Shown piece by piece: positions 1 to 11,285 of a stretch of 64,000 nt of DNA (the stretch's first letter is position 1; each line of letters starts with the position of its first letter). Origin of the DNA: Novosphingobium aquimarinum. Its GTDB lineage: Bacteria > Pseudomonadota > Alphaproteobacteria > Sphingomonadales > Sphingomonadaceae. Position numbers and translations under genes: made by a program. Under the pieces are notes generated by a model. That model worked only from the letters and a program-made list of their open reading frames with translations, did not search any database and was not told the DNA's origin. The stretch is from the NCBI RefSeq assembly GCF_009746585.1, contig NZ_WRPO01000003.1, positions 277,230-341,229 of the forward strand. Direction: 5' to 3'.

Positions 1-778
1 CCTGCATCGAAACGCCGTCGAGCAGCGGATTGGCGATCGCTCGCTCCGCCGCTTCGAGCGCGCGGTTCGGGCCGTCGCCCTCACCGGTACCCATCATCGC
101 CTTGCCCATCTCGCCCATCACCGAGCGGACGTCGGCAAAGTCGAGGTTGATCAGGCCCGGCATGACCATGAGGTCGGTGATCGAGCGTACGCCTTGCTGC
201 AGCACTTCGTCGGCCAGCTGGAAGGCTTCCTTGAAGGTCGTCTCGGCCTTCGCGACCAGGAACAGGTTCTGGTTGGGAATGACGATGAGCGTATCGACTT
301 CCTTCTGCAGCTCCTCGATGCCCGATTCCGCCGCACGCATGCGGCGCGTGCCCTCGAACAGGAACGGCTTGGTCACGACGCCCACGGTCAGCACGCCCTT
401 CTCGCGCGCGGCCTTGGCGATGATCGGCGCAGCGCCCGTGCCCGTGCCGCCGCCCATGCCGGCAGCGATGAAGCACATGTGCACACCGTCGAGCAGACGC
501 TCGATTTCGGGCAGCGTTTCCTCGGCGGCGGCTCGGCCGACTTCGGGGCGCGAACCGGCACCCAGCCCTTGCGTGATGTCCGGACCGAGTTGCACGCGAT
601 TTTCCGCGACCGCGTTGTTCAGCGCCTGGGCATCGGTGTTGGCCACGACGAAATCGACGCCTTCGATCTCCGCTTCGATCATGTTGGCGATGGCGTTGCC
701 ACCCGCGCCACCGACGCCGAAGACGACAATCCGCGGGCGCAGTTCGTCGATGGCCGGCGGTCCGATATTAATGCTCAT
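1..778 (-). CDS. ftsZ: Cell division protein FtsZ (C-terminus beyond the window edge)
   Basis: FtsZ is the tubulin-like GTPase that polymerises into the cytokinetic ring under the inner membrane. The 259 visible residues cover the GTP-binding domain: an N-terminal Rossmann strand with [11 protein letters not shown], the tubulin signature [10 protein letters not shown] near residue 105, and the start of the T7/activation region. The start ATG at 778 gives [12 protein letters not shown] and is preceded by GAGGAGA. The C-terminal linker and FtsA-binding tail fall outside the window. A 169-bp gap separates it from ftsA, the largest gap in the cluster, so it may have an extra promoter (inference). 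Identification is secure. Confidence 0.97.
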   Translation of the reverse strand, partial: MSINIGPPAIDELRPRIVVFGVGGAGGNAIANMIEAEIEGVDFVVANTDAQALNNAVAENRVQLGPDITQGLGAGSRPEVGRAAAEETLPEIERLLDGVHMCFIAAGMGGGTGTGAAPIIAKAAREKGVLTVGVVTKPFLFEGTRRMRAAESGIEELQKEVDTLIVIPNQNLFLVAKAETTFKEAFQLADEVLQQGVRSITDLMVMPGLINLDFADVRSVMGEMGKAMMGTGEGDGPNRALEAAERAIANPLLDGVSMQ

Positions 779-947
779 CTTGCTCTCCTCGCACGAACCC
801 GCGCGCAAATTCCTTAACCGCGATTGATTGCACGAGCCGACTCGCCGAACCAAGGCGGGGCTCCTCGTTGTCCACAGCCGACGACTGCTTTTAGCGTCCT
901 GAGAAAGCCGATGTTCCGCCCGGCCATGGTAAAGGATCGCGACACTC

Positions 948-2225
948 TCAGAAATATTCCTTCAACGCTTGGAATACACGGTTCACCACGCTGCGGCCGG
1001 GCCGGATCGCGGTCTGGTGCTTGTAGCCGAGTCGGCGGATATCGACCGGATCCTCAGCCGCATAGAGCATCAGCCCGGCAAGCGTGGCGAAGCCCGGCTT
1101 CACATGCGCCTCGGCGAGACCGGGAAGCTGCGGCGTGCTGCCGATGCGCACCGGACGGCCCAGCGCGGCCTGCGCATAGTCGGCAAGTCCGACGAGTTCC
1201 GAGCCGCCACCGGTAAACACCACTTGCTTGCCGCGCTGGTCCAGCGTGCGCAGTTCCTTCAGCGCCTTGCCCACTTCTTCCATGAGATGGCCCAGCTGAT
1301 GCGTGATGACGCCGATCAGTTCGGCACGCGGGATGCGGTTCTTCTCGTCCGCATGGCGCGCGATGGGGCCCATCCCTTCCTCGCCCGGCGCGTTGACCGG
1401 AATCATTTCGCGGTGATCGTGCGGGCTGGCGATGGCCGAGCCGTTGACGCACTTCAGCCGCTCGGCCTGCGAGGAGCGGATCCCGAAGGCGGAGGTGATG
1501 GCGTCGGTGATGTCGTTCGATCCCATCGGGATCACCGTCATCCCGCGAAGCAGGCCTTGCGAATAGACCGCGACATTGGTGACTTCGGCGCCGAATTCGA
1601 TCAGCGCCACGCCAAGGTCGCGCTCTTCGGGCGAAAGGCAGGCATGGCCTGCCGCGATCGGCGAGGCGACCACGGCTTCGACTTCGAGATGCGCGTTCTG
1701 CACCGCCTCGGTCAGGTTGCGGATCGGTGCGCCGTCGGCGAGCATGACGTGAATGTTCACGCCCAATCGCTCGGCGTGGAGGCCGCAAGGGTTGGCGACG
1801 CCGTGCGCGCCATCGAGCCGGTATTGCGCGGGCTGCGCGTGCAGCACCATGCGCCCGTCGGGCCGGATCGCGTCGCGCGCGGCGACGAGCAACTGATCGA
1901 TGTCGTCCTGCTCGATCCGCCGGCCGTTCATCTCGGTATCGACTTCGACCACCTGGCTGGCGAGGCCCGCGCCCGCACAGCCGACCCAGACGCTTTGCAC
2001 GCTCTGGTTCGCCATGCGTTCGGCGCGATCGATCGCGTCGCGGATCGCGTGCGTCGCGGCCTGCATGTTGGTGACGTAGCCGCGCTTGATGCCTTCGGCG
2101 GCGCGGTGGCTCGATCCGAGCACGACCATGTCGCCCAGTTCGGTGATCCCGGCGACGATCGCCGAGACTCGAAACGAGCCGAGATTGACCGCGCCGATGA
2201 CGCGAACGATACGGGGAGCTCCCAT
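948..2225 (-). CDS. ftsA: Cell division protein FtsA
   Basis: FtsA is an actin-like ATPase that tethers FtsZ filaments to the inner membrane and recruits the later divisome. The protein has 425 residues, the usual family length. It starts [17 protein letters not shown] (phosphate-1 loop region), has the adenosine-motif stretch [13 protein letters not shown] near residue 340, and ends in the short basic/aromatic helix [10 protein letters not shown] expected of the membrane-targeting tail. The open frame continues upstream, but the ATG at 2225 shares one base with the ftsQ stop (TGATG) and fits the family N-terminus, so it is the likely start. It lies between ftsQ and ftsZ in the canonical order. 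Confidence 0.96.
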   Translation of the reverse strand: MGAPRIVRVIGAVNLGSFRVSAIVAGITELGDMVVLGSSHRAAEGIKRGYVTNMQAATHAIRDAIDRAERMANQSVQSVWVGCAGAGLASQVVEVDTEMNGRRIEQDDIDQLLVAARDAIRPDGRMVLHAQPAQYRLDGAHGVANPCGLHAERLGVNIHVMLADGAPIRNLTEAVQNAHLEVEAVVASPIAAGHACLSPEERDLGVALIEFGAEVTNVAVYSQGLLRGMTVIPMGSNDITDAITSAFGIRSSQAERLKCVNGSAIASPHDHREMIPVNAPGEEGMGPIARHADEKNRIPRAELIGVITHQLGHLMEEVGKALKELRTLDQRGKQVVFTGGGSELVGLADYAQAALGRPVRIGSTPQLPGLAEAHVKPGFATLAGLMLYAAEDPVDIRRLGYKHQTAIRPGRSVVNRVFQALKEYF

Positions 2226-3157
2226 CAGTCCGTTTCCTCCAAGGTCCGTCCCGAACCCGCCGCCAGGGCCGCTTCCAGCTTGGCGCGGTCGGGAATGCGC
2301 AGATAGACGCGGTCCTTGCCGCGCATGTCGACGACTTTGACCGGCCCGCCGAGCAGGCGATTGGTACCATCGAGCCGGGCGAAGGAGACCAGCGCCGAGC
2401 TCGAACGCTCGTCCCCTTCGGGCAGCGCCAGCACTTGCCCTGTCTTGAACGTGAGGTTCCAGCGGCGATTGCCGATCCATTCCGCCTCGCGCACCCGCGG
2501 AGTCAGCGCCGGGGCCGCTGCGAGCAGATGCGCAAGCGCCTTCACCTGCTGGCCGGCGCCCAGCCCCGAGACGATCAAGCGCCCTTCCGCGGCGCGGCGG
2601 CTGATCGGCTCGAGCTCGTGCCCGGTGTCGTCGATCAGCACGAAGTGGTCGGCCTTGCGCAGCACCGCATGCGGCTCGCGCTCGACGATGTCGATCACCA
2701 GGGTATCGGGCAATTGGCGCGAGACTCGCGCGTCCTTCACCCACGACAGCGCCAGCAGTTGCTCCCGCAGCCCTTCGAGATCGACCAGCGGCATCGCCCG
2801 GTTCTGTTCGACCAGCGCCCGCTCGTAGACTTGCAATTCGTTGAGGTGCTCGACGCCCTGCACTTCGATGTGGACGACTTCGAAACCCGCGTCGGAAGCG
2901 ATCGTGGCGATCTGCTTTTCCGCCATGGCGGGAACGCCCGCCATCACTGCCGCGATCCACGCGATCGAGACCATCGCGCCCAGAACCACCGCAAGCACGA
3001 TGCGGTGCAGCGTCTGGTCCGAGAACGGCAGCATCGCCATCACGCTGTCGAGCGCCGAACCCGTTTTCGCCTTGGCGTTGCGGACCTTGCGCTGCTTGCC
3101 TTCCGCCGCGATCGCCTTGCGCGCGGTGGTTGGCTTGCGACGGTTCTTCTGGCTCAT
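2225..3157 (-). CDS. ftsQ: Cell division protein FtsQ (DivIB)
   Basis: FtsQ is a bitopic inner-membrane protein that links FtsA/FtsK to the FtsB-FtsL complex. This 310-residue protein has a basic, lysine/arginine-rich cytoplasmic N-terminus (residues 1-35), one membrane segment near residues 53-73 (IVLAVVLGAMVSIAWIAAVM), a POTRA domain beginning around IATIASDAGFEVVHIEVQGV, and a periplasmic FtsQ domain containing PDTLVIDIVEREPHAVLR. The start overlaps the ddl stop by four bases (ATGA) and the stop overlaps ftsA by one base. The long basic N-terminus is common in alphaproteobacterial FtsQ. Confidence 0.95.
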   Translation of the reverse strand: MSQKNRRKPTTARKAIAAEGKQRKVRNAKAKTGSALDSVMAMLPFSDQTLHRIVLAVVLGAMVSIAWIAAVMAGVPAMAEKQIATIASDAGFEVVHIEVQGVEHLNELQVYERALVEQNRAMPLVDLEGLREQLLALSWVKDARVSRQLPDTLVIDIVEREPHAVLRKADHFVLIDDTGHELEPISRRAAEGRLIVSGLGAGQQVKALAHLLAAAPALTPRVREAEWIGNRRWNLTFKTGQVLALPEGDERSSSALVSFARLDGTNRLLGGPVKVVDMRGKDRVYLRIPDRAKLEAALAAGSGRTLEETD

Positions 3158-4116
3158 CCGGCGCCCTCCCGCTCCTGCTTCGCGGCCGCGTCGGCCAGCG
3201 CTTCGGCGATGATCGCCTCGACAAGGTCGGGATACTCCATGCCACAGGCCTTCGCCTGTTCGGGCACGAGGCTGAGCGGAGTCATGCCCGGCTGGGTGTT
3301 GGTTTCAAGGAGGAACAGGCCCTCGACGCCTTGCGTATCGTCCCAGCGGAAGTCGGAACGACTCGTGCCGCGACAGCCGAGCAGGCGATGCGCCTGCAGC
3401 GCGAGGTCCTTGCAGGCCTGCGCGATCTCGTCGGGGATCTCTGCCGGGCAGACATGCTCGGTCATGCCGTCGGTATATTTGGAATCGAAGTCGTAAAAGC
3501 CGGACTTGGGCCGCAACTCGGTGACCAGCAAGGCGCGGTCACCTATGACCGCCGTCGTCAGCTCGCGCCCGCGAATGTAGGGCTCGGCAAGCAGCCGGTC
3601 GAATTCCTGCCAGGGGCCGGCGGCATCGGGCCGGATCGGATTCCCGTAATTGCTTTCGTCGGTGACGATGGCGACGCCCACCGATGAGCCTTCATTGACG
3701 GGCTTGAGCACATAAGGGCGCGGCAACGGATCGCGCTCGTAGAGTTCGGCACTCTCGACGATGCGGCCGCCCGGCATTGGCACGCCGTGAGGCACGAGCG
3801 CCTGCTTGGTCAGTTCCTTGTCGATCGCGATCACCGAGGTGGCGAGGCCCGAGTGCGTGTAGACGAGGCCCATCAGGTCCATCATCCCCTGCACCGTGCC
3901 ATCCTCGCCCGGCGCGCCATGCAGCGCGTTGAACACGACATCGGGCGCGATCTCGGCCAGTCGCAGCGCGACGTCCCGCTTCATGTCGATGCGCGTGACC
4001 TTGTGGCCCTTGCTCTCCAGCGCCTCGGCCACGCCTTCGCCGCTCATCATCGAGACCGGCCGCTCGTTCGACCACCCGCCCATCAGCACCGCGACGTGAA
4101 GGTTCGGAAGCGTCAT
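3154..4116 (-). CDS. ddl: D-alanine--D-alanine ligase
   Basis: Ddl joins two D-alanines using ATP to give the dipeptide that MurF adds to the peptidoglycan stem. The 320-residue ATP-grasp protein shows the N-terminal VAVLMGGWSNERPVS loop, the ATP-binding KPVNEGSSVGV segment near residue 150, and the Mg-binding LLETNTQPGMT near residue 275. The open frame runs far upstream, but the ATG at 4116 overlaps the murB stop as ATGA and matches the family N-terminus. It is the only Ddl in the window; a second genomic copy elsewhere cannot be excluded. Confidence 0.96.
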   Translation of the reverse strand: MTLPNLHVAVLMGGWSNERPVSMMSGEGVAEALESKGHKVTRIDMKRDVALRLAEIAPDVVFNALHGAPGEDGTVQGMMDLMGLVYTHSGLATSVIAIDKELTKQALVPHGVPMPGGRIVESAELYERDPLPRPYVLKPVNEGSSVGVAIVTDESNYGNPIRPDAAGPWQEFDRLLAEPYIRGRELTTAVIGDRALLVTELRPKSGFYDFDSKYTDGMTEHVCPAEIPDEIAQACKDLALQAHRLLGCRGTSRSDFRWDDTQGVEGLFLLETNTQPGMTPLSLVPEQAKACGMEYPDLVEAIIAEALADAAAKQEREGAG

Positions 4117-5027
4117 GCGCGGCCCACTCTCTTGATTTCCCATTCCAGTTCGACGCCCGAGGTCTCTCGCACCCGGCGGCGGACGTCCTCGCCCAGCGCC
4201 TCGATGTCCGTGCTGGTGGCATCGCCGGTGTTGATGAGGAAGTTGGTGTGCTTCTCGCTCACTTGCGCGCCGCCGAGCGTCAGACCGCGGCAGCCGGCTG
4301 CGTCGACCAGTTGCCAGGCCTTGTGACCATCGGGGTTCTTGAAGGTAGACCCGCCGGTCTTGCTCCGTAACGGCTGCGAGGCTTCGCGGCTCGCGGCGAT
4401 GCGATCCATTTCGGCCTGGATGGCTGCAAGTTCGCCGGGCTCGCCTCGGAACCGCGCGGCGACGACGATCGCGCCCTCGGGCAGCGCGGAGTGGCGGTAG
4501 CGGTATTCGAGATCGGCCGACGCTAAAGTGACGACCTCGCCCGAACGCAGCACGACGTCGCAATCGACGAGCACGTCCTTCACTTCGCGACCGTAAGCGC
4601 CGCCGTTCATCCGTACGAAGCCGCCGACCGTGCCGGGGATCGAGCGCAGGAACTCCACGCCGGCAATCCCAGCGTCGCGCGCGGTCGAGGACACGAGAAT
4701 GCCCGAAGCCCCGCCGCCGCATTCGAGGGTGGTTTCGTCGAGCGCGCTGACTTTGGCGAAGGGCTTGCCCAGCCGCACCACCACGCCCGGCACGCCCCCG
4801 TCGCGGACAATCAGGTTCGAACCGAGGCCCAACGCCATGACCGGCGTGGCGGGGTCGAGATCGCGCAGGAAGGCGGCGAGGTCATCCGCGTCCTTCGGTT
4901 CGAACAGCCAGTCGGCCGCGCCGCCGGACTTGAACCAGACCAGCGGGGCGAGCGGCGCGTCGGGCGTCAGCTTTCCGGCGACCGGCGGCAGCGTATGGGC
5001 TTCGCGAGCTTCGAGCCGCGCCATCAT
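4113..5027 (-). CDS. murB: UDP-N-acetylenolpyruvoylglucosamine reductase MurB
   Basis: MurB reduces UDP-GlcNAc-enolpyruvate to UDP-MurNAc using FAD and NADPH in the cytoplasm. The 304-residue protein has the FAD-binding region with [16 protein letters not shown], the [15 protein letters not shown] segment near residue 125, and the catalytic serine motif GGSTFKNP near residue 230. The shorter C-terminal domain is typical of the type II form. I place the start at the ATG at 5027 because it gives a four-base ATGA overlap with murC; a second ATG follows directly at 5024. It ends in an ATGA overlap with ddl. Confidence 0.96.
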   Translation of the reverse strand: MMARLEAREAHTLPPVAGKLTPDAPLAPLVWFKSGGAADWLFEPKDADDLAAFLRDLDPATPVMALGLGSNLIVRDGGVPGVVVRLGKPFAKVSALDETTLECGGGASGILVSSTARDAGIAGVEFLRSIPGTVGGFVRMNGGAYGREVKDVLVDCDVVLRSGEVVTLASADLEYRYRHSALPEGAIVVAARFRGEPGELAAIQAEMDRIAASREASQPLRSKTGGSTFKNPDGHKAWQLVDAAGCRGLTLGGAQVSEKHTNFLINTGDATSTDIEALGEDVRRRVRETSGVELEWEIKRVGRA

Positions 5028-6433
5028 GCCGCCACCCGCTCCGCAATCGCGGAGGCAAGGCCGGCCGCCCACTTGGTGATGTCCCCTGCCCCGAGGCAGA
5101 CGATCATGTCGCCGGGGCCGACCGTGTCCGCAAGTGCCTGGGCCAGTTCAGCCGGACCGGCGACCGTGTGCGCCTCGCGATGTCCGCGCGCCTTCAGGCC
5201 ATCGACCAGAGCGGCGGCATCGACACCCGCGATGGGATCTTCCCCCGCCGCATAGACCGGCGCGATGTAGACCGCGTCGGCATCGTTGAACGCGGTCTGG
5301 AACTCGCCCATCAGATCGCGCAGGCGGGTGTAGCGGTGCGGTTGAGCCACCGCGATCACGCGCCCGGTCACGCCTTCGCGCGCTGCGGCCAGCACGGCGC
5401 GGATCTCGACCGGGTGATGGCCGTAATCGTCGATCACGACCGCGCCGTTTACCTCACCGACTCGCGTGAAGCGGCGCTTGACCCCGTCGAATTTGGCAAA
5501 CCCGGTGCACACGATCGTTTCGGGGCAGCCCATCTCGACCGCCACCGCGACGGCTGCCAGCGCGTTCTGCACGTTATGACGGCCCGGCATCGGCATCTCG
5601 ATACCCTCGATCCGGCGCGAGGACCCGTCGCGCTCGCGGATCGCGACATCGAAGCGGTTGCCACCTGGGATCGGCGTCACGTTCTCGCCGCGCACATCGG
5701 CCTGCGCGGAAAAACCATAAGTGATGACCCGGCGGTCGCGCACCTTCGAGATCACCGCCTGCACTTCGGGATGATCGATGCACAGGATGGCTGCGCCGTA
5801 GAACGGCACGTTCTCGATGAACTCGACGAAGGCGTCCTTGACCGCTTCGAAGCTGCCATAATGATCGAGGTGCTCGGGATCGATGTTGGTGACGACCGCG
5901 ATGGTGCCGTCAAGCCGCAAGAATGAACCGTCGCTTTCGTCCGCCTCGACCACCATCCAGTCGCTCTCGCCCAGCCGCGCGTTCGAGCCGTAGGCGTTGA
6001 TGATGCCGCCGTTGATGACCGTGGGATCGACGCCGCCGGCTTCGAGCACGCAGGCGACCATCGAGGTCGTGGTGGTCTTCCCGTGGGTCCCGGCCACCGC
6101 GACAGTGTTCTTGAGCCGCATCAGTTCGGCCAGCATCTCGGCGCGGCGCACCACCGGAATGCGCGCTTCGAGCGCGGCGCGCACTTCGGGGTTGTCGCGC
6201 TTGACCGCCGTCGAGGTTACGACCACGGCACAGCCAGAGACATTGGCCGCATCGTGACCAATCAGCACCTTGATGCCGCGGTCGCGCAGGCCCTCGACGA
6301 CATAGCTTTCGGCAATGTCGGAGCCCTGCACGTCGTATCCGAGATTGTGCATGACTTCGGCGATGCCCGACATGCCGATCCCGCCGATCCCGACGAAATG
6401 CACTTTGCCGATATCGGTGGCAACGCCCTTCAT
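5024..6433 (-). CDS. murC: UDP-N-acetylmuramate--L-alanine ligase MurC
   Basis: MurC adds L-alanine to UDP-MurNAc, the first step in building the stem peptide. The 469-residue protein has the N-terminal Rossmann UDP-binding motif [15 protein letters not shown], the P-loop [12 protein letters not shown] near residue 115, the Mur-ligase [10 protein letters not shown] motif, and the C-terminal domain with [12 protein letters not shown]. The true start ATG at 6433 forms ATGA with the murG stop; the longer upstream reading is the murG region in another frame. All expected catalytic motifs are intact. Confidence 0.97.
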   Translation of the reverse strand: MKGVATDIGKVHFVGIGGIGMSGIAEVMHNLGYDVQGSDIAESYVVEGLRDRGIKVLIGHDAANVSGCAVVVTSTAVKRDNPEVRAALEARIPVVRRAEMLAELMRLKNTVAVAGTHGKTTTTSMVACVLEAGGVDPTVINGGIINAYGSNARLGESDWMVVEADESDGSFLRLDGTIAVVTNIDPEHLDHYGSFEAVKDAFVEFIENVPFYGAAILCIDHPEVQAVISKVRDRRVITYGFSAQADVRGENVTPIPGGNRFDVAIRERDGSSRRIEGIEMPMPGRHNVQNALAAVAVAVEMGCPETIVCTGFAKFDGVKRRFTRVGEVNGAVVIDDYGHHPVEIRAVLAAAREGVTGRVIAVAQPHRYTRLRDLMGEFQTAFNDADAVYIAPVYAAGEDPIAGVDAAALVDGLKARGHREAHTVAGPAELAQALADTVGPGDMIVCLGAGDITKWAAGLASAIAERVAA

Positions 6434-7611
6434 TCGGCACTCTCCAGCGCCAGGGCTTCCTTGCCCGCCTTCACCGAAGAGCCCTGCACCCGGATCACGT
6501 CCATCAGCGGCTCGCCACCGAAGCTCTCGACGAGATCGGCGAGGTCGGCGGCGGCATTCGGATAGCCGCAGTTCCATGCGGCGTGCGCGGCGTTGGCGAG
6601 AGTCTCGGGATGTTGCGCCATCGCTTGAATCTGCTTGGCGAGTTCGACTGCAGTGAACTTCTCCTGCCGGATCGATCGTGCACCGCCCGCCGCGACGATC
6701 TCGCGCGTGTTCGCGGCCTGATGGTCGTCGGTCGCGATCGGCAGTGGAATGAGGATCGCGGGGCGACCGACAGCCGTGAGTTCGGCGATGGTCGAAGCGC
6801 CCGCACGACCGATGAACAAGTGCGCGTCGGCCAGGCGTTCCTGCATATCCTCGAAATAGGTCGCGAGTTCGGCCGGGATGCCATGCGTCGCATAGCGTTC
6901 GCGCACCGCGTCGATGTCTTCCGGGCGGCACTGCTGGATGACCTGCAGACGCGAGCGCAGCGCCGGAGGGAGCATTGCCAGCCCGTCGGGCACGACTTGG
7001 CTGAGCACGCGCGCGCCCTGGCTGCCGCCGGTCACCAGAATGCGGAACAGGCTGTCTGCGGTGAAGGCGGGAAACGGCTTGTCGCGCAGATCGAGCACAT
7101 CCGCGCGCACCGGATTGCCGACCAGCGTGACCTTGTCCGCGAGCCGGGGCGACAGGCGATCCACCTCGGCGCAGGATGTCGCGATGGCATCCACGCGCGA
7201 TGCGAAGCGGCGATTGACGCGGCCCAGCACCGCATTCTGTTCGTGCAGCACGGTCGGGATCTTCACGGAACGCGCTGCCAGCATGGTAGGCAGCGCAGGA
7301 TAACCGCCAAAGCCCACGACCGCGGACGGCTCGAAGGTCTCGAACAGGCGCAGCGCCATCGCGCGGCCTTCCCACACACCTTTCGCGCCGCGCAGCCAGC
7401 CGAGCGGGTTCTTGCCGGCAATTCGGCCCTCGGGCAGGATATGGGCCGGCAGGAAATCGGGCTTTCCGGGGATCGCCGCACCGCGCGTATCGGTGATCAG
7501 CGCGACGTGGTGCCCGCGCGCATCGAGCTCGGTCGCAAGCGCGAAAGCGGGAATGAGATGGCCGCCGGTTCCCCCCGCGGCGAGAACGTAGTGGCGGCTG
7601 ACGGCAGTCAT
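6430..7611 (-). CDS. murG: Undecaprenyl-PP-MurNAc-pentapeptide GlcNAc transferase MurG
   Basis: MurG is a GT-B fold glycosyltransferase on the inner face of the membrane that turns lipid I into lipid II. The 393-residue protein begins with the G loop [17 protein letters not shown], has [12 protein letters not shown] for lipid/acceptor binding near residue 125, a second glycine-rich loop [10 protein letters not shown] near residue 190, and the UDP-binding segment [13 protein letters not shown] near residue 270. ATGA overlaps join it to ftsW upstream and murC downstream. Confidence 0.96.
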   Translation of the reverse strand: MTAVSRHYVLAAGGTGGHLIPAFALATELDARGHHVALITDTRGAAIPGKPDFLPAHILPEGRIAGKNPLGWLRGAKGVWEGRAMALRLFETFEPSAVVGFGGYPALPTMLAARSVKIPTVLHEQNAVLGRVNRRFASRVDAIATSCAEVDRLSPRLADKVTLVGNPVRADVLDLRDKPFPAFTADSLFRILVTGGSQGARVLSQVVPDGLAMLPPALRSRLQVIQQCRPEDIDAVRERYATHGIPAELATYFEDMQERLADAHLFIGRAGASTIAELTAVGRPAILIPLPIATDDHQAANTREIVAAGGARSIRQEKFTAVELAKQIQAMAQHPETLANAAHAAWNCGYPNAAADLADLVESFGGEPLMDVIRVQGSSVKAGKEALALESAE

Positions 7612-8825
7612 CGGGAGTCTCCCAGTTCGCTGAGCACGAGGCGCTCACCCTGGATAAACGGATTTCTGCGCGTGATGGCCAGTAGCAATCCGATCGTAAT
7701 GCCGGTCGCCAGCGTCGAGGAGCCGCCGTAGCTGATCAGCGGCAGGGTCATGCCCTTGGACGGAAAGAGCTGCAGGTTGACGAGAATGTTGATGAAGGCC
7801 TGCCCGCCGATTTGCGCGGCGAAACCCGTCGCGGCGTAGACGGTGAACAAGTCCTCTTCGCGCATCTGGCGCAGGATGATGCGCAGCACCAGGACGATAT
7901 ACAGCACCACCACCACGGCGCAGGCGAGCAGTCCGAATTCCTCGCCGATCACCGAGAAGATGTAGTCCGTATGCGCTTCGGGCAGCGCCAGCTTGCGCTC
8001 GCCCATCCAGAAGCCACGGCCCATCCAGCCCCCGTTGAGCAAAGTCTTTTTGGCGAGATCGACCTGGTCGAACGCCGAACCGCCGCCCAGGAAGCTGTCG
8101 ATGCGACGCTGTGCGTTCTCATAGAAGAAGTAGGTGACGATCACGCCGATCACGCCGCCCACGCCGGCAATCGTGATACGGCGCATGTCGATGCCCGTCA
8201 GCAACACCAGGACGAACCAGGTTCCGCACAGCAAGATCGTGGTGCCGAAGTCCGGCTGCAGCATGAGCAGCCCGGCGACCAGCGCGAGGATGAGGAAGGT
8301 CACGCCGAGCATCGGCAATTCCTCGTCCCGGACCTTGAGTGACAGCAGCCATCCCAGCAGGATCGGAAACCCGCACTTCAGAAACGAGGAGGGCTGAAGC
8401 GAGAGACCGAGATTCAGCCAGCGCCGCGCACCGTTCACTTCGAAGCCGAGGAACGGCACCAGCGCGAGCGCCAGAATCATGCTGCAGGCCAACAGGATGC
8501 CGAGGCGACGCGCGACGTCCTTGCGCAACGTGGAGGCCGCGAGCATCGCTGCCAGCGCGACGATTTGCCAGCGCAAGTGCAGATAGAAGAAGTGTAGATC
8601 GTCCAGGGACTTGCTGGATGTCGAAAGGCGGCGGGCACTCGCCGGGGAGCCCGCGGCCACGCTCACCGAGCCGATCACCATCAGGATCACCGCGAGCAGC
8701 AGGACGCCGCGATCGATTTCCTGCCACCAGATCTGCAGCGAATTGCGCCGACCGCGCCGATAATGCGCGGGCGGGAGCGATCGGTGGGTGGGCTGAAAGC
8801 CGGATGGGGGGGCTTGCGTTGCCAT
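7608..8825 (-). CDS. ftsW: Peptidoglycan glycosyltransferase FtsW (SEDS family)
   Basis: FtsW is the septal SEDS-family glycan polymerase that works with the transpeptidase FtsI. The 405-residue protein has a basic N-terminus of about 45 residues, then about ten membrane segments. Family motifs include [22 protein letters not shown], the long extracytoplasmic loop with [16 protein letters not shown] (catalytic region) and the C-terminal [11 protein letters not shown] chose the ATG at 8825 because it shares one base with the murD stop (TGATG); the frame is open for 36 more codons upstream inside murD. The stop overlaps murG as ATGA. Confidence 0.96.
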   Translation of the reverse strand: MATQAPPSGFQPTHRSLPPAHYRRGRRNSLQIWWQEIDRGVLLLAVILMVIGSVSVAAGSPASARRLSTSSKSLDDLHFFYLHLRWQIVALAAMLAASTLRKDVARRLGILLACSMILALALVPFLGFEVNGARRWLNLGLSLQPSSFLKCGFPILLGWLLSLKVRDEELPMLGVTFLILALVAGLLMLQPDFGTTILLCGTWFVLVLLTGIDMRRITIAGVGGVIGVIVTYFFYENAQRRIDSFLGGGSAFDQVDLAKKTLLNGGWMGRGFWMGERKLALPEAHTDYIFSVIGEEFGLLACAVVVVLYIVLVLRIILRQMREEDLFTVYAATGFAAQIGGQAFINILVNLQLFPSKGMTLPLISYGGSSTLATGITIGLLLAITRRNPFIQGERLVLSELGDSR

Positions 8826-10180
8826 CAATCCTGGTCCTCGCCCTTGTCGTCCACCGCCATCAGCGCTTCGACGATTTGCCGGAAGGCATCGCCGCGCGCT
8901 TCGAAATCGCGGAACTGGTCGAAGCTGGCGCAAGCGGGAGACAGCATCACGATCTCGCCCGGTCGCGCGGCAGCCATCGCTTCGCGGATCGCTTCGGCCA
9001 TCATCTCGCTACGGTGAACCTCAGTATAGGGTTCGAGCAGATCGGCAAATGCGGGGCCGGCATCGCCGATCGTGTAGGCCGCCGCGACATTGCCGAAGAA
9101 CGGCTCGCACTCCCCGAGATCCTCGCCCTTGGGCAGTCCGCCGACGATCCAATGGATGCGCGGCTTCGGCCCCTGCGCGCCCTCGACCGGCGGAAAGGCG
9201 GCCAGCGCAGGTGCGGCGGAGGCCGGATTGGTGGCCTTGCTATCGTTGATGTAGAGGACGCCGTCCTTTTCGGCGACCCGCTCCATGCGGTGCGGCAGGC
9301 CGCGAAACGTGGTGAGCGCGCGCTCGTACTGCTGGGGCTTGACCCCCAGCGCCTCGACAATGGCGATCGCCACGGCGGCGTTTTGCAGGTTGTGCGGACC
9401 TTGCAGCGAAGGCCATTGCTTTTGCTGCTCGACCAAGGCCGCGCCGTCGACTTGATGGAAGCGGCCCGGATCATGGCGCGTGCTTTCGCTTGCCGCGATC
9501 GACGCCGTCTCGCTGTCACCCATGCCGAAGATCGCATCGTGCCCGGGCGATTGCATGGTGAACAGCCGGGCCTTCGAAGCGACGTAGCTCTCGAACCCGT
9601 CGTATCGATCGAGGTGATCGGGCGTGATGTTGAGCAGTGCGGCGACATCGCAATCGAGCGAGCGGGTGATGTCGATCTGATAGCTCGACAGTTCGAGCAC
9701 GTAGACGCCGCCCTCGGGCAGCGGTTGCTGCGCCAGAATCGGGATGCCGATATTGCCGCCGATGCACACGGCGACACCTGCCTCGACGAGCAGGTGCTCG
9801 ACCAGCGAGGTCGTGGTCGACTTGCCGTTGGTCCCGGTAATGCCGACGACGCGATGCGGCGGCAGATGGCTTCGGGCCTGCGCGAAAATCTCGATGTCGC
9901 CGATGATCGGAACGCCGGCATTCGCGGCGGCGGCGGCAATCGGATGGCGATTGAGCGGAATGCCCGGCGACACGATCACGCCTTCGCATCCCGAAAGATC
10001 GGCCGAGACCGGATCGGCCAGTTCGATGCGGCCGTCGAACAGCTGGCGCGGCTCCTCGCGATTGTCCCAGGCGATGACTTCGGCCCCGCTCGCCAGCAGC
10101 GTCTCGGCCACGGCCGCGCCCGAGCGGGCGAGACCGAGGACCGCGTAGCGTTTGCCGGCAAAGACGGGAGACGTGATCAT
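8825..10180 (-). CDS. murD: UDP-N-acetylmuramoylalanine--D-glutamate ligase MurD
   Basis: MurD adds D-glutamate to UDP-MurNAc-L-alanine. The 451-residue protein starts MITSPVFAGKRYAVLGLARSG (UDP-binding Rossmann domain), has the P-loop GITGTNGKSTTTSL near residue 115, LLNITPDHLDRYDG near residue 190, and the C-terminal INDSKATN and MLSPACASFDQF motifs. It sits 10 bp downstream of mraY and shares one base with ftsW. All Mur-ligase invariant positions that can be read are present. Confidence 0.97.
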   Translation of the reverse strand: MITSPVFAGKRYAVLGLARSGAAVAETLLASGAEVIAWDNREEPRQLFDGRIELADPVSADLSGCEGVIVSPGIPLNRHPIAAAAANAGVPIIGDIEIFAQARSHLPPHRVVGITGTNGKSTTTSLVEHLLVEAGVAVCIGGNIGIPILAQQPLPEGGVYVLELSSYQIDITRSLDCDVAALLNITPDHLDRYDGFESYVASKARLFTMQSPGHDAIFGMGDSETASIAASESTRHDPGRFHQVDGAALVEQQKQWPSLQGPHNLQNAAVAIAIVEALGVKPQQYERALTTFRGLPHRMERVAEKDGVLYINDSKATNPASAAPALAAFPPVEGAQGPKPRIHWIVGGLPKGEDLGECEPFFGNVAAAYTIGDAGPAFADLLEPYTEVHRSEMMAEAIREAMAAARPGEIVMLSPACASFDQFRDFEARGDAFRQIVEALMAVDDKGEDQD

Positions 10181-10190
10181 CGCCCGCCGC

Positions 10191-11261
10191 TCACCGCAGC
10201 TTGAGCGTGGAAAGGCCGATCACCGCGAGCACGATCGAGATGATCCAGAAGCGGATGACCACGGTCGATTCGGCCCAACCAAGCTGCTCGAAGTGGTGAT
10301 GGATCGGCGCCATGCGGAACACGCGCTTGCCCGTCCGCTTGAAGAAGAACACCTGAATGATGACCGAGGCCGCTTCGAGCACGAACAGCCCCCCGACGAT
10401 GGCCAGCACGATCTCGTGATGGGCCGACACGGCGATGGCGCCCAGCGCGCCGCCGAGGGCCAGGCTGCCGGTATCGCCCATGAAAATCGCGGCGGGGGGC
10501 GCATTGAACCACAGGAACGCGAGCCCTGCCCCGACGATGCCCGCGCACAAGATCGCCAGTTCGCCCGCGCCGGGAACGTGCGGGATCCCGAGATAGCCGG
10601 CATAGTCCACGCGGCCTGCGAGATAGGCGATGATCGCAAAAGTGCCGGCGGCGACGATCACGGGAAAGGTCGCGAGGCCATCGAGCCCGTCGGTCAGGTT
10701 CACCGCATTGCCCGCACCGACGATCACGAACGCCGCGAACACGTAGTAGAACGGGCCCAACGGGATCGCCCGGCCACTCAGGAACGGCACGTAGAGGTTG
10801 GTGTTGAGCTGGCCGACGATGATCCACGCCGCCACGCCCGCAACGGCGAATTCCATCAGCAGCCGCGTCCTCCCCGACACGCCCTTGTGGCTGCCTTTCG
10901 TGACCTTGTCGAAATCGTCGAGGAATCCGATCAGACCGAACCCGACAGTGACGGCCAGACAGGCCAGCACGAACGGGTTCATCAGGTCCATCCACAGCAG
11001 CATCGCGGCGATGAACGAGGTCAGGATCATCAGCCCCCCCATCGTCGGCGTGCCGCGCTTGGCCAGGTGGGTCTTGGGTCCGTCCTCGCGGATCGGCTGG
11101 CCCTTGCCTTGCCGAACCCGGAGCATGTTGATGAAACGCGGGCCGATGAGCAGCCCGATGACGAGCGCCGTCATCAGCGCCCCGCCGGAACGGAACGACT
11201 GGTATCTGAAGAGGTTCGCAAGCCCCCCGTAATTCAGCCAATCTGCGATTAGGTAAAGCAT
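10191..11261 (-). CDS. mraY: Phospho-MurNAc-pentapeptide transferase MraY
   Basis: MraY makes lipid I by transferring phospho-MurNAc-pentapeptide to undecaprenyl phosphate at the inner membrane. The 356-residue protein has about ten membrane segments, the [17 protein letters not shown] cytoplasmic loop near residue 65, the FLDDFDKV aspartate pair, the [10 protein letters not shown] motif near residue 190, and the MAPIHHHFE histidine motif near residue 290, followed by a wholly hydrophobic end. It lies 24 bp after murF and 10 bp before murD. Confidence 0.97.
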   Translation of the reverse strand: MLYLIADWLNYGGLANLFRYQSFRSGGALMTALVIGLLIGPRFINMLRVRQGKGQPIREDGPKTHLAKRGTPTMGGLMILTSFIAAMLLWMDLMNPFVLACLAVTVGFGLIGFLDDFDKVTKGSHKGVSGRTRLLMEFAVAGVAAWIIVGQLNTNLYVPFLSGRAIPLGPFYYVFAAFVIVGAGNAVNLTDGLDGLATFPVIVAAGTFAIIAYLAGRVDYAGYLGIPHVPGAGELAILCAGIVGAGLAFLWFNAPPAAIFMGDTGSLALGGALGAIAVSAHHEIVLAIVGGLFVLEAASVIIQVFFFKRTGKRVFRMAPIHHHFEQLGWAESTVVIRFWIISIVLAVIGLSTLKLR

Positions 11262-11285
11262 CGTTCGAGGACGCCGTTGGCCTTC

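Noticed and set aside
969..2306. A 445-codon plus-strand frame over ftsA
   Set aside because: Antisense shadow; ftsA motifs and cluster order are clear.
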